From the NCBI RefSeq assembly GCF_023700755.1, contig NZ_JAMKOJ010000004.1:248001-312000 (forward strand): 64,000 bases of DNA. Reading direction: 5' to 3'. Position numbers and translations under genes: made by a program. Below, one piece after another: positions 39,952 to 48,724 of the stretch. Numbering within the stretch: the first letter of the stretch is position 1; every line of letters starts with the position of its first letter. This DNA is from Allorhizobium sonneratiae (lineage in GTDB: Bacteria > Pseudomonadota > Alphaproteobacteria > Rhizobiales > Rhizobiaceae). Under the pieces are notes generated by a model. The model worked only from the letters and a program-made list of their open reading frames with translations, had not been told where the DNA came from and ran no database searches.

Positions 39952-41202
39952 CTACCCGACGTTAAGTTTACAGTACCCAATGGCGGTATGCAGGAGTAGG
40001 TTACAGCCGGCAATGGTGGCTGAAGGCTCGACATGCTCATCCTCGCAGTGGCTCCTCCCTTTGCGGCAGGGGACGAAGATCATGCCAGCTGGCGCGACGC
40101 CAGCGACGAAAAGCGCATCGTGAAATGCGCCTGACACGAGGCGGCGCGCAGGCAGGCCGAGCTTCCGGGCAGCCTCTTCTGTGACCTCGATCATCTTGTC
40201 TGGGAAAGCGACCGGCGCCATGTCGAGAACCTTCTCGATAACAACCTGGCATCCGGTGGAACGCGTTTCGGCAAGACAGATATCACGAACACGCGCTTCC
40301 AGGTCATTGAGACGTTCATTGTTTCTATGCCGAAGGTCGACATAAAAATCCACTGCTGCAGGAATCGTGTTGATTGATCCGGGCGAGACGGACAGGCGGC
40401 CGATCGTCAGCCGCGCGTTTTGATCTTTCGGCATGATCTCATCGTAAAAACGCTTCATGACAGACGTCGAGGCGGCCAGTGCGTCCTTGCGAAACGCAAG
40501 GCCAGTTGTTCCGGCATGGGCGGCCTCTCCGGAAACGCTGATCTTGAGCCATCGCGTGCCCTGTATGCCCGTCACGATTCCGACTGGGATCTCTTCCTCC
40601 TCAAGAACGGGGCCCTGCTCGATATGGAGTTCGAGATAGCCTGCGATTGGGGCTCCAAGTGGTCTCAACGGTGCTTCGGGCAAAGCGGCGACGGTTGCCG
40701 TAAGCTCTTGATCGAGGCCTACGCCGTCTTGATCCTTGGCTTCCTTCCATTCGGGGGGGATTGCTCCACTGCTGAAAGCACGCGAGCCCATGGCTCCAGG
40801 TGCGAAACGCGAGCCCTCTTCGTTTGTCCAGACCACGACCTCCACAGGCGTATGCGTTTCGACACTCCGGTCCTCAAGCGTTTCTAGCACTTCGAACGCT
40901 GCCAGTACCCCGAGCGCACCATCGAAACGGCCACCCATTGGCTGGCTGTCGAGATGGCTGCCTATGACGAAGGGGGGTACGTTCGCCGCCCCTTCGCGGC
41001 GGATGTAGAGGTTTGCCATCTGATCCTGTTCGACCCGGAAACCGCGCGCGAATGCAAGCTCGCTGAGCAATCGCCGTGCCTGCTGGTCCAGAGCCGAAAG
41101 TGCCGGTCTGTTGACACCGCCTCCCGGCGTCGCGCCTATGGCAGCAAACTGGTCCAGCCGCTTCAGAAGGCGGTCGCCATCGATATGCAGTGTTGTGCTC
41201 AT
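39952..41202 (-). CDS. M20-family Zn-dependent amidohydrolase (N-carbamoyl-amino-acid hydrolase / allantoate amidohydrolase type)
   Basis: A 416-residue binuclear-metal amidase of the HyuC/AllC/beta-ureidopropionase group. Metal residues lie in GSHLDSQ (81-87), DGALGVLA after GGRFD (91-101) and TNEEGSRF (126-133). The dimerisation segment HIEQGPVLEE and substrate-binding Arg/His in ISVSGEAAHAGTT are present. It would cleave a carbamoyl, ureido or similar amide bond. Last gene of the nine-gene leftward cluster, ten bases after the amidotransferase-like gene. Confidence 0.88.
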   Translation of the reverse strand: MSTTLHIDGDRLLKRLDQFAAIGATPGGGVNRPALSALDQQARRLLSELAFARGFRVEQDQMANLYIRREGAANVPPFVIGSHLDSQPMGGRFDGALGVLAAFEVLETLEDRSVETHTPVEVVVWTNEEGSRFAPGAMGSRAFSSGAIPPEWKEAKDQDGVGLDQELTATVAALPEAPLRPLGAPIAGYLELHIEQGPVLEEEEIPVGIVTGIQGTRWLKISVSGEAAHAGTTGLAFRKDALAASTSVMKRFYDEIMPKDQNARLTIGRLSVSPGSINTIPAAVDFYVDLRHRNNERLNDLEARVRDICLAETRSTGCQVVIEKVLDMAPVAFPDKMIEVTEEAARKLGLPARRLVSGAFHDALFVAGVAPAGMIFVPCRKGRSHCEDEHVEPSATIAGCNLLLHTAIGYCKLNVG

Positions 41203-41212
41203 AGCGTGGCTT

Positions 41213-41983
41213 TCAGCGCTGGCCGACAGACCAGAGCAGCATCTGTTCGAAGAGTGTCTTGTAACCGTCCCAGGCTATGAACCGGGGCGGCAACCAGTGC
41301 GGTCCCACATCCGAAGTCCAGGCGAGCGTGCGGCCCTTGCCATAAGTGCCCGTGATGAGAAGCGGCAGGCTGCCATAATCCGTCGAGACAGTTGCCAGAA
41401 CCTCTGCGCCATCCTTGACCTTCACTTCGTTGAAGCCGAGCAGGTAAGGCCAATCCTTGCCAAGGCCCTTCAGGATCGGGTGATCGGTCGCACCAGTGAC
41501 GACAGGGTCAAACCCTTCCGGAACTTCGACGCGGTCATCAACCGGAAGGCAGGTGACGGGGAGAACCTCCTCGACCGGCGTTCCCTTGAAACGCGCTCCG
41601 CCATTGATGCCCTGGAAGGAATAATAGCCGCCGAACATCAGCAGCGCGCCGCCATTTTCGACATAGGTCTTCAGGGCCTTCAAGCGGTTCGGCGTCCGCT
41701 TGGAGTGGATCCAGGTGTCGGGATGCAGGAGCAGGGTGTTTGCGCCGATGTCGGACAGGACGATGGCGTCATAGGAGGCCAGGGCTTCCGGCGTCTGCGG
41801 AAATTCCTTCTGAGCCAGATGGGCGGGCATGAATTCGACGTCGAAGGCGCTGTCCTTCAGCGCGGCCAGCAACTCATCGGCACCGGTATGATAGGTGACA
41901 GTTGGAAACTGGTCGAACCCCTTGATGTGGGTCGCTGTGGAAACCCAGGATTCGCCGGCCAGCAAGACCTTGTACTTCTTCAT
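41213..41983 (-). CDS. Class I glutamine-amidotransferase-like protein (DUF1355 type)
   Basis: A 256-residue protein with the amidotransferase-like fold: MKKYKVLLAGESWVSTATHIKGFDQF, SYDAIVLSDIGANTLLL, LKTYVENGGALLMFGGYYSFQGI and DYGSLPLLITGTYGKGRTLAW. The usual catalytic Cys at the nucleophile elbow is replaced in the FGGYYSF motif, so glutaminase activity is doubtful. Related proteins are, from memory, typed on Salmonella STM3548, also next to a phosphotriesterase-like gene. It lies between the phosphotriesterase-like and M20 genes. Confidence 0.8.
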   Translation of the reverse strand: MKKYKVLLAGESWVSTATHIKGFDQFPTVTYHTGADELLAALKDSAFDVEFMPAHLAQKEFPQTPEALASYDAIVLSDIGANTLLLHPDTWIHSKRTPNRLKALKTYVENGGALLMFGGYYSFQGINGGARFKGTPVEEVLPVTCLPVDDRVEVPEGFDPVVTGATDHPILKGLGKDWPYLLGFNEVKVKDGAEVLATVSTDYGSLPLLITGTYGKGRTLAWTSDVGPHWLPPRFIAWDGYKTLFEQMLLWSVGQR

Positions 41984-42001
41984 GTTCTGACCCTTTGTGT
42001 T

Positions 42002-43108
42002 TTACGGTTTGCGCGCGGCTTGAGTGCTGAAGACCGATTGTGGATTGTTGACCAGAATCTGGTCGATTGCGGCCTGCTCGACGCCATGCCGGTGCAGCCG
42101 CGCCAGAAAGTGCTTGAGGATGTAACCGTAACCAAACCCGCCATAACGGGTGAGCATGATCTTCAGGAAGACGTCCTGGGACAGCAGCAGCCGATCGGTG
42201 TGGCCGAGTTCAATCAGCCGTGTGAGAGCTTTGGCATTCTGTTCGTCCGAAGGCGACTGGGCATCCTGATCAGCATAATAGTAATCCATGCCGATCATGT
42301 CGTATTCTAGGAATGCGCCGCGCCGTGCGAGGCTGATTTGATAATCGAGGTCTTCGTGGCTCGGATTCATATGGCAAAGCACGGTGTGGGAAAGATCCGC
42401 GCCTTCTTCTTCCACCACGTCGAGAACTTTGTGGGCCAGCCTTTCCCATCCGGGAAGATGGATGGTCAGCGGCACACCGGTCAGGCGCGAGGCGCGTGCA
42501 GACGCCCGCAGCGATTTCATTTCCTCCTCTGTGAAGTCCTTGCTGATCCCGACTTCGCCGATAATGCCTGCCATAATTGGCGGCTGTTCAGCACCGCCGC
42601 CGACATCATCGACGAGAAACCGGGTCACTTCGTCCACATCCATGGCCTTCAGCCATTCGGGGTGCGTGTGCTCCAGATAGAAGCCGCTGCCCATGACGAT
42701 CTTCAGATCGGACATGCGGGCGAGCCGGGCGAGCTTGTCCGGCGCGCGTCCGATACCGATATTGGTGGCATCGATCACGGTTGCACCACCGAGCGCCTGG
42801 AATTTTCCGAGCTCCGACAGGGCCAGATCGCTATCATCAAGCGAGACGTTGTCGCGGTTCATATACGGGTTCATCCGCAATTCGCCGATGATCTCGATAT
42901 TGACGTCCTGCTCGCCAATCACCTTTTCGTCGGGATGGCACGGGCATTTCCACGACTTGGAACCATCGAGAAATATGTGCTCGTGCATCAGCGTGACGCC
43001 CATCTCGCCAACCGGAACCGGTCCCAGCACCGTCATCACATTGCCGGTCGTCACGCCGATCGGATGCCTTGGGCGCGGCTTGTCTTCGAAGAGTGCATTC
43101 ATTGTCAT
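42002..43108 (-). CDS. Phosphotriesterase-family metal-dependent hydrolase
   Basis: A 368-residue binuclear amidohydrolase-superfamily enzyme. HEH in TLMHEHIFLD (42-44), a bridging Glu in GIIGEVGISKDF instead of the carbamylated Lys of classical phosphotriesterase, His in LTIHLPGWERL and VLCHMNPSHEDL, and Asp in LLSQDVF. The Glu bridge and sequence pattern fit phosphotriesterase homology proteins and lactonase-like members rather than organophosphate hydrolases. It overlaps the permease gene (ATGA). It probably opens a lactone or cleaves an ester made in the pathway. Confidence 0.88.
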   Translation of the reverse strand: MTMNALFEDKPRPRHPIGVTTGNVMTVLGPVPVGEMGVTLMHEHIFLDGSKSWKCPCHPDEKVIGEQDVNIEIIGELRMNPYMNRDNVSLDDSDLALSELGKFQALGGATVIDATNIGIGRAPDKLARLARMSDLKIVMGSGFYLEHTHPEWLKAMDVDEVTRFLVDDVGGGAEQPPIMAGIIGEVGISKDFTEEEMKSLRASARASRLTGVPLTIHLPGWERLAHKVLDVVEEEGADLSHTVLCHMNPSHEDLDYQISLARRGAFLEYDMIGMDYYYADQDAQSPSDEQNAKALTRLIELGHTDRLLLSQDVFLKIMLTRYGGFGYGYILKHFLARLHRHGVEQAAIDQILVNNPQSVFSTQAARKP

Positions 43109-44115
43109 TCGCCGCGCCCAGAGGTCTTGAAGATGCGGAAGTTGAGCCAGATGGCAATCAGGATGATTGCGCCGGTAACGATTGGAGTGAGGAAGGGTGA
43201 CATATGGGCGAGGATCAGCCCGTTGGCGATGACGGCGACGGTCAGCGCGCCGAGAATGGTACCAATCACCGAGCCACGCCCACCAAAGAGGCTGGTTCCA
43301 CCAACAACAACGGCGGCGATCACATCCAGCTCAAAACCTTGACCCGCATTGGAAGACCCAGACCCGAGGCGAGCAGCCAGAATGACGCCGGCAAAGGCTG
43401 CGGCAGCGGAAGACAGGACATAAACCATCAGGATCATCGCTTTGGTGTTCACGCCAGCGCGACGGACGGCTTCTGTATTGGCACCGATGCCGGTGACATA
43501 TTGCCCGAAGCGGGTTCCGGTGAAGACGATATGTGCGGCGACGAGCACGACCACAGCAAGAAGAGCGGGAACGGGAAAGCCGTGGATCCAGCCTCGGCCG
43601 ATCTCCGTGAACGGGCTATCGGTATCGATCGGGATTGAATAGCCACCCGTGATGAAGAGAGCGACGCCACGGATAATGGACAGACCTGCCAGAGTGACAA
43701 TGAACGCCGGTATCTTTTCATAAGCAATAAAGAAGCCCTGAATTGCGCCCAACAAGCCACCAATGATCAGCATGAAAAGCACAACAAGCGGCCATGGAAG
43801 CCCGGCCTTAAGGGCCACTGCGGAAAGTGTTGCTGTCAACGCAACCACGGAGCCGACGGACAGATCAATGCCGCCTGTTGTGATTACAAAAGTCATGACC
43901 GCCGCCACGATCAGCAGCGGCGCAGACTGCCGGATAACGTTCAGCAGGTTGGCATCCGTTAAGAACACGTCGGTTGAGACCGAGAAAATGAAGCAGACGA
44001 CAACGAAGAAGACCGCAATGGAGAAAACACCACCTTTATCCAGCAGGCGCTGGGATAGTGTCGCCTTGCGGATGCGGGAATCTGCGGCCGAGTTATGGGT
44101 TTGTGCGGCGCTCAT
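43105..44115 (-). CDS. ABC sugar transporter permease (RbsC type)
   Basis: A 336-residue inner-membrane protein with 8-10 hydrophobic spans. The RbsC-family signature runs from TTGGIDLSVGSVVALTATLSAVAL to AGVNTKAMILMVYVLSSAAAAFAGVILAARLGSGSSNAGQGFELDVIAAVVVGGTSLFGGRGS. It overlaps the ATPase gene upstream and the hydrolase gene downstream (ATGA both sides), so it is translated together with both. Confidence 0.93.
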   Translation of the reverse strand: MSAAQTHNSAADSRIRKATLSQRLLDKGGVFSIAVFFVVVCFIFSVSTDVFLTDANLLNVIRQSAPLLIVAAVMTFVITTGGIDLSVGSVVALTATLSAVALKAGLPWPLVVLFMLIIGGLLGAIQGFFIAYEKIPAFIVTLAGLSIIRGVALFITGGYSIPIDTDSPFTEIGRGWIHGFPVPALLAVVVLVAAHIVFTGTRFGQYVTGIGANTEAVRRAGVNTKAMILMVYVLSSAAAAFAGVILAARLGSGSSNAGQGFELDVIAAVVVGGTSLFGGRGSVIGTILGALTVAVIANGLILAHMSPFLTPIVTGAIILIAIWLNFRIFKTSGRGE

Positions 44116-44912
44116 TGGGCGGCTCCCTCGACATTCATGCTGTTGCGCGCCGAAGCCGCCCGAAACTCCCGGCCAACGATCAGGTTGACGATCTCTTCGA
44201 TCGATGTTTCGTTGATATTCCGCTCAGCAACGTTGCGGCCTTCATACATGACCTGAATCCGGTCGCAGACAAGAAAAAGGTCCTGCAGGCGGTGTGTAAT
44301 CAAGATGACGCTAACGCCTTGGGCGCTGACGGTTCGGATCAACTCAAGCACGGCCTCCACCTCGGCCACGGCCAGTGCCGCTGTCGGCTCATCCATGATG
44401 AGAACCTTGGGCGAGAAGGACGCCGCGCGACCAATGGCAATCGACTGACGTTGACCACCGGAGAGGTTCTCAACCTTCATGCGTGTATCGGCAATCACGA
44501 TACCAAGGCGGTTCAGCATTTCACGGGCGTCGGCGTGCATGCGTCTCTTGTTCAGAAACGGCAGGCCGGTGATCCGCCGTATTGGCTCGCGACCTAAAAA
44601 CAGATTGCCAGCGACATCAATCGTGTTGCAAAGCGCAAGATCCTGATACACCATTTCCACATGTGCAGCGCGCGAATCTGCCGGTGAAAGAAACGATACC
44701 TCCCGTCCGTCGATCTCAATCGTGCCACTGTCGGGTATAACAGCACCCGAAAGAACCTTGCTCAATGTCGATTTGCCTGCACCGTTATCGCCAACCAGCC
44801 CCAGCACTTCGCCCGGCTTCAGCTTAAGAGTCACATCGTTGAGTGTTTGAAGCGTGCCATAGCGCTTGGATATTCCGCGCATCTCCACGCGGTAGGGTAT
44901 ACCGTTGGTCAT
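44112..44912 (-). CDS. ABC sugar transporter ATP-binding protein, single-domain RbsA type
   Basis: A 266-residue ATPase with Walker A GDNGAGKST (41-49), Q-loop MVYQDLALC near 88, signature LSGGQ (150-154), Walker B LIMDEPTAAL (171-180) and H-loop ITHRL. It corresponds to one half of RbsA (normally about 500 residues, two fused domains) and would work as a homodimer, as in the single-domain carbohydrate importers of rhizobia. I chose the ATG at 44912 (MTNGIPYRVEM) with GAGA before it. Confidence 0.92.
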   Translation of the reverse strand: MTNGIPYRVEMRGISKRYGTLQTLNDVTLKLKPGEVLGLVGDNGAGKSTLSKVLSGAVIPDSGTIEIDGREVSFLSPADSRAAHVEMVYQDLALCNTIDVAGNLFLGREPIRRITGLPFLNKRRMHADAREMLNRLGIVIADTRMKVENLSGGQRQSIAIGRAASFSPKVLIMDEPTAALAVAEVEAVLELIRTVSAQGVSVILITHRLQDLFLVCDRIQVMYEGRNVAERNINETSIEEIVNLIVGREFRAASARNSMNVEGAAQ

Positions 44913-44959
44913 TGTCAATCTCGCTAAGAAATCTGGTCCGATCAGATCGCCAAACAACG

Positions 44960-44987
44960 ATTATGGCCAATGAGCATCGGCCATAAT
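44960..44987 (-). terminator. Hairpin between the binding-protein and ATPase genes
   Basis: Perfect arms ATTATGGCC (44960-44968) and GGCCATAAT (44979-44987) with a ten-base loop; pairing extends to C/G at 44958/44989 with one mismatch. Hairpins here often partly stop transcription or protect the upstream message, keeping binding protein in excess over the membrane complex. Confidence 0.6.
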
Positions 44988-45004
44988 TGTACGCATCGGG
45001 AGGC

Positions 45005-45946
45005 TTATTTGAACATCGCGCGGAATTTGTTGACGTTGTCCTTGGTCACAAGCGTCACCGGCACGTTGATTACGGGATCGATCTTTTCGCCCTTTTTGAG
45101 CTTCATGAGGGCATCGACGGCTGCCTTGCCTTCGCCAGCAGGGTCCTGCTGGACAACACCGACAACCCAACCCTCATCAATGCCTTTAATGGCCTGCTCG
45201 CTGAGATCCCAGCCGAACACCTTGACATCTTCCTTGCGGCCCTGGCTTTCAACCGCAGAGACCACACCGATCAGAGCTGGCTCGCCAGTGGCATAGATCG
45301 TCGACATGGTTGGATTGGCTGTCATGAGGTTTTCGGCAGCGCTGAGAGCGACATCCTGCACGTTCTTACCATCAACGGTATCAAGAAATTTCACCTTCTC
45401 GCCGCTTTTCGTCACAGCCTTCTTAAACCCATCAAGACGTTGGTTCTGGATGAAGGAGTTCAGCGCGCCAACAACGCCGACAGTTGCCTTGCCCTTCATC
45501 TGGTTTTTAACGTAATCAGCATAAAACTTGCCAATCTCTTCGCCTGCCTTGGTGTTGTCGACGCCTATAAAGGCGGCATTGTCGCCGCCGGGTATCTGTG
45601 CATCAATGGCAATCACCGGGATACCAGCCTTCTTGGCTTCGGTGATGGCGGGCTTCACGCCGTTGACGTCGATGGCCACCAGGATGATCCCGTCAACCTT
45701 CTGAGTGATGTAGTTTTCAATGGCGTCATTCTGCGCCGAGGGCACGTTGTTCGCATTGAAGATGACCAGCTTCGCGCCGGCCGCCTTGGCAGCCTTCTCC
45801 GCACCATCGTTAATCTGATTGAAGAAGAGTGCCTGCTGATTGATGTTCACGAGCGCGAACGTTTCCGCATGTGCTGCGGTTGCTGCAAGCGAGACTGCAA
45901 CGGCCATGGTGACGACACAGCCGGAAAGAAGCCTGGAAATGCGCAT
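45005..45946 (-). CDS. ABC sugar transporter substrate-binding protein (RbsB type)
   Basis: A 313-residue periplasmic protein. The signal peptide MRISRLLSGCVVTMAVAVSL and AATAAHA ends near residue 27. The mature part has the periplasmic-binding fold of the ribose/D-allose group: NQQALFFNQINDGAEKAAKAAGAKLVIFNANN, QKVDGIILVAIDVNGVKPAI, VPVIAIDAQIPGGDNAAFIGVDN and VKVFGWDLSEQAIKGIDEGWVVGVVQQDP. First gene of the transporter sub-operon. A palindrome overlaps its promoter. Confidence 0.93.
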   Translation of the reverse strand: MRISRLLSGCVVTMAVAVSLAATAAHAETFALVNINQQALFFNQINDGAEKAAKAAGAKLVIFNANNVPSAQNDAIENYITQKVDGIILVAIDVNGVKPAITEAKKAGIPVIAIDAQIPGGDNAAFIGVDNTKAGEEIGKFYADYVKNQMKGKATVGVVGALNSFIQNQRLDGFKKAVTKSGEKVKFLDTVDGKNVQDVALSAAENLMTANPTMSTIYATGEPALIGVVSAVESQGRKEDVKVFGWDLSEQAIKGIDEGWVVGVVQQDPAGEGKAAVDALMKLKKGEKIDPVINVPVTLVTKDNVNKFRAMFK

Positions 45947-46008
45947 TTGGGTTCCCCTTTTTTTATGGCCCAGTTTGCTCAGCCCGAGGGCCGACGACGG
46001 AGGCTATA

Positions 46009-46043
46009 ATTCAAGGGCATTTCATTTTTGTCAAGTTACTTGA
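46009..46043 (-). promoter_or_regulatory. Promoter and XRE-type operator of the ABC operon
   Basis: Read leftward, TTGACA (complement of 46029-46034) and an ATTATA-like -10 with an 18-base spacer precede the binding-protein gene. The perfect palindrome TCAAGTTACTTGA (46031-46043) overlaps the -35. A matching palindrome lies upstream of the XRE regulator gene. Confidence 0.6.
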
Positions 46044-46097
46044 ATGAGAATAATTTCACTTTCATTTTTTGTTCAATAATTTGATTTTTATCTCATA

Positions 46098-46709
46098 TTA
46101 GAATGTCGGAGGGGTGTTTACCCAGAATATGCTGGCCCGCTCTTCACCGACGTTTTGGTAATGATGGGGCAGTTCAGAATTGAAAACGAAGCTGTCGCCA
46201 GCCGAGAGATTGAAAACTTTTCCGTCAATGATGAGTTCAATGCGACCAACGAGAACATAGCCCACTTCCTCACCGACATGCTGGATCGGTCCGGCACTTT
46301 TGCCGCCCTTTTCGATGTGGTGGATGTTGCATTGAAGGAGATGCCCTGGAGAGTAGGGCACGACCCTTTCGAGCGATATGCCCTCACCGCGCCGCAGTGG
46401 ATCCAGCGCGATCAAAGGTCGCTTGCCCTCGCGGAAGATCATCTGCTCGTCGCCATCTGCCTCCTCGAACATCCAGCCGATATTCGTTCCAAGTGCACCG
46501 ACCAGACGGTGCAGCATCGGCAGGGAAGGCGTGGCTTTGCCATTCTCAATCTTGGAAAGCAGGCTTTCCGAGCAATTGGCAGCCTCGGCAAGCGCCTTGA
46601 GTGTCATGCCCCGCGTCTGGCGCGCGAGCTTCAGCCGCATTCCCAGGCGGGGAGGATTGATCGAAAGCGTGTCTTCCATATCGACGTGGGTAGGTTTGAC
46701 AAAAGACAT
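46098..46709 (-). CDS. XRE-family regulator with C-terminal cupin
   Basis: A 203-residue regulator. The HTH is MRLKLARQTRGMTLKALAEAANCSESLLSKIENGKATPSLPMLHRLVGAL (about 23-72), followed by a cupin_2 sensor domain with IQHVGEEVGYVLVGRIELIIDGKVFNLSAGDSFVFNSELPHHYQN. This HTH-cupin layout is that of PuuR-like or sugar-acid regulators. Start at 46709 with AAGGAAATTTA. It lies between the kinase and binding-protein genes and probably binds the two TCAAGTnnCTTGA sites. Confidence 0.92.
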   Translation of the reverse strand: MSFVKPTHVDMEDTLSINPPRLGMRLKLARQTRGMTLKALAEAANCSESLLSKIENGKATPSLPMLHRLVGALGTNIGWMFEEADGDEQMIFREGKRPLIALDPLRRGEGISLERVVPYSPGHLLQCNIHHIEKGGKSAGPIQHVGEEVGYVLVGRIELIIDGKVFNLSAGDSFVFNSELPHHYQNVGEERASIFWVNTPPTF

Positions 46710-46774
46710 TAAATTTCCTTGGCTGCAAATAGGGATGCAATTGCACCCGTGATGCTCTGGCAAAGCATAGTCAG

Positions 46775-46802
46775 CTTGAACCATAATTTTCAAGTGCCTT
46801 GA
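46775..46802 (-). promoter_or_regulatory. Second XRE-type operator, upstream of the regulator gene
   Basis: TCAAGTGCCTTGA (46790-46802) matches the palindrome at 46031-46043 in 11 of 13 positions. The perfect inverted pair CTTGAA (46775-46780) and TTCAAG (46789-46794) overlaps it. It lies 66-93 bases upstream of the XRE start, where autoregulation would act. Confidence 0.6.
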
Positions 46803-46859
46803 AGGCGGTTCAATAGAAACGGAATGGGGAGCGCTGCTGTTCTGACGATACGCAGAGTT

Positions 46860-47777
46860 TCAGAGCTCGGGTCGCGGCAGAACCAGTACTGAGCGGAGTT
46901 CTTCTCGCGTAGGGAGAGCCCTGAACGTTCCTTCCCGCGCCACCGCGATGGAGGCTGCTCGTACTCCGTGGCCTATGGCGATGTCATCGATCATGCCATT
47001 GCGGTTTAACGCCGAACTCAGTGATGCCGCGAGAAAGACATCGCCAGCGCCAGTCGTGTCCTGGACCGGCACCTTTATGGCCGGAATGAAAAAGGATGTG
47101 GCCGGCCTATGCAGTTCAGCACCCTTTTCGCCCAACGATCTGACGACAGCCTTCATTCCTTTCGACCAGCAGAAGTCTGGATCAAAGCGCTGGCCATCGT
47201 CACTCAGTAGCTTCGCTTCACTCTCATTCACAAAAACCGTGTCGATGAAGGACCAAAGCGACGCAAAATACTCCCGATAGGGCGAGGGATTTGCCACCGC
47301 GGTCATGCCGATCGATTTTGCCCGTTCCAGACAGGCCCTTGCGGCCTCCGAAGAAAGGTTGCCCTGAATGATCAAGACGTCTGCGGGCGTCGCGGACGAA
47401 AGCGCGGAGAAAACAGCCTGTGCGTCGAGACAATTTGCCGATGCGGTGGTGGTGATATTGGCATTATCGCCGAGCCGGTCTCTGAGGATGATTGAGCTGT
47501 CGGTCGGGTATGCAGTGGAGAGGAAGACACATTGCAGCGGTTCATCCGCCAGCCCGTCGCGGATGATGTCCGCGCGGGCGTCGTTTCCGATCGCCGCGAC
47601 CAGTGTTGTCGGGACGCCGCATCGCGCGATCACAACAGCCTGGTTCAAGCCCTTCCCGCCAAGGTCCTGCCCAATGACCTGACCGTGGATCGACGACCCT
47701 GCGACAGGAAAATCTTCAACCACGATCGTCTCATCGACAGCGGCGTTCCCGACTACGAAAACATGTCTGCTGGGCAC
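46860..47777 (-). CDS. PfkB-family carbohydrate kinase (ribokinase-like)
   Basis: A 305-residue ATP-dependent sugar kinase: VVGNAAVDETIVVEDFP, GGKGLNQAVVIARCG (about 40-54), and the second PfkB signature DTTGAGDVFLAASLSSAL with the catalytic Asp in GAGD (about 240-248). It would phosphorylate a pentose-like or nucleoside-like compound. About 104 bases separate it from the BtpA gene, in the same direction. It lies upstream of the XRE gene, so it belongs to the same cluster. Confidence 0.92.
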   Translation of the reverse strand: MPSRHVFVVGNAAVDETIVVEDFPVAGSSIHGQVIGQDLGGKGLNQAVVIARCGVPTTLVAAIGNDARADIIRDGLADEPLQCVFLSTAYPTDSSIILRDRLGDNANITTTASANCLDAQAVFSALSSATPADVLIIQGNLSSEAARACLERAKSIGMTAVANPSPYREYFASLWSFIDTVFVNESEAKLLSDDGQRFDPDFCWSKGMKAVVRSLGEKGAELHRPATSFFIPAIKVPVQDTTGAGDVFLAASLSSALNRNGMIDDIAIGHGVRAASIAVAREGTFRALPTREELRSVLVLPRPEL

Positions 47778-47881
47778 TTCCTTCAGCCTCTCGAAACTTG
47801 TGCATCACGAAAACGGATCATTGGACGCCATCAATGGTTGGACGGCGGCGCAACCGCCACCTCCGCATCGCCATGCTCGTT

Positions 47882-48724
47882 TCAGAGATAAGCATTTGCT
47901 GCCTGTACGAAGGTTCGCGTGCGCTCCCGGTCGACGGGGTTCCACCACACGCCGTCCTGCTTTAGTGACGAGGCCACGATCACGCCATTCGTCCGCTCCA
48001 GAATTGCGCCGATATTGGAGGCGTTGACGCCGGAACCGATCAGAAGCGGCAGATGCGTCGCTCCGCCGATCTCGGCAATTTCATCGAGGCTAGCGCTGTC
48101 GCCCGTCCGCTGCCCTGTCGCGATGACACAATCGGCGTCGAAAAAGGCGAGATCGCGCGTCAGCTCGACAATCGAACGATCGGCGACGATGGCATGACTA
48201 CCATGTTTCACATGACTGTCGGCAAAGATCTTGACGCGCTCGGCGCGGAGCAGAGACCTGTAGCGCATGGCCTCGGCGGCCCGTCCCTCCATGAATCCTT
48301 CGTTCGCCACATAGGCATTCGCCCATTGGTTCACACGAATGAAGCTGGCTCCCGATGCCGCAGCAATGGCCAGTGCTGGTATTGGTGCGTTCGCCAGGAC
48401 GTTGATCCCGATCGGTACACCAGTCGCTCTGGCGATTCGATCCGCAACCACGGACATGAATGCCGCGGTTTCCGGACCAATGTCCTCAGGTTTTGAAAAC
48501 GGAACATCGCCGTGGTTCTCGACGATCAGCCCATGAAAACCTTCAGAGATCAGGATCTCTGCATCACGCATGCACGCATCGTAAATTGCGTCATTGCTCG
48601 TTCCCCGAAAGCGAGGCGCGCCCGGAAATGCCGGGCAATGGACCATCCCTATCAGAACTTTCTCCCGCGAGAAGATTTCCTGAATGGCATTGGCGGCGTT
48701 GTCAGAGATTATTGTACCGGTCAC
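47882..48724 (-). CDS. BtpA/SgcQ-family protein
   Basis: A 280-residue TIM-barrel-like protein: LIGMVHCPAFPGAPRF, LISEGFHGLIVENHGDVPFSKPEDIG, GINVLANAPIPALAIAAASGASFIRVNQWANAYV and IGSGVNASNIGAIL near the C-terminus, all family blocks. BtpA is named for photosystem I stability in cyanobacteria, while SgcQ-type proteins sit in sugar operons; a sugar-phosphate enzyme role is likely but unproven. First gene of the leftward nine-gene cluster. Confidence 0.85.
   Translation of the reverse strand: MTGTIISDNAANAIQEIFSREKVLIGMVHCPAFPGAPRFRGTSNDAIYDACMRDAEILISEGFHGLIVENHGDVPFSKPEDIGPETAAFMSVVADRIARATGVPIGINVLANAPIPALAIAAASGASFIRVNQWANAYVANEGFMEGRAAEAMRYRSLLRAERVKIFADSHVKHGSHAIVADRSIVELTRDLAFFDADCVIATGQRTGDSASLDEIAEIGGATHLPLLIGSGVNASNIGAILERTNGVIVASSLKQDGVWWNPVDRERTRTFVQAANAYL

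Noticed and set aside
41111..45000. Long plus-strand frames (41111-42310, 42338-43342, 44987-46009)
   Set aside because: They are antisense to the ABC, phosphotriesterase-like and amidohydrolase genes, contain no recognisable domains and have no ribosome-binding sites. High-GC shadow frames.
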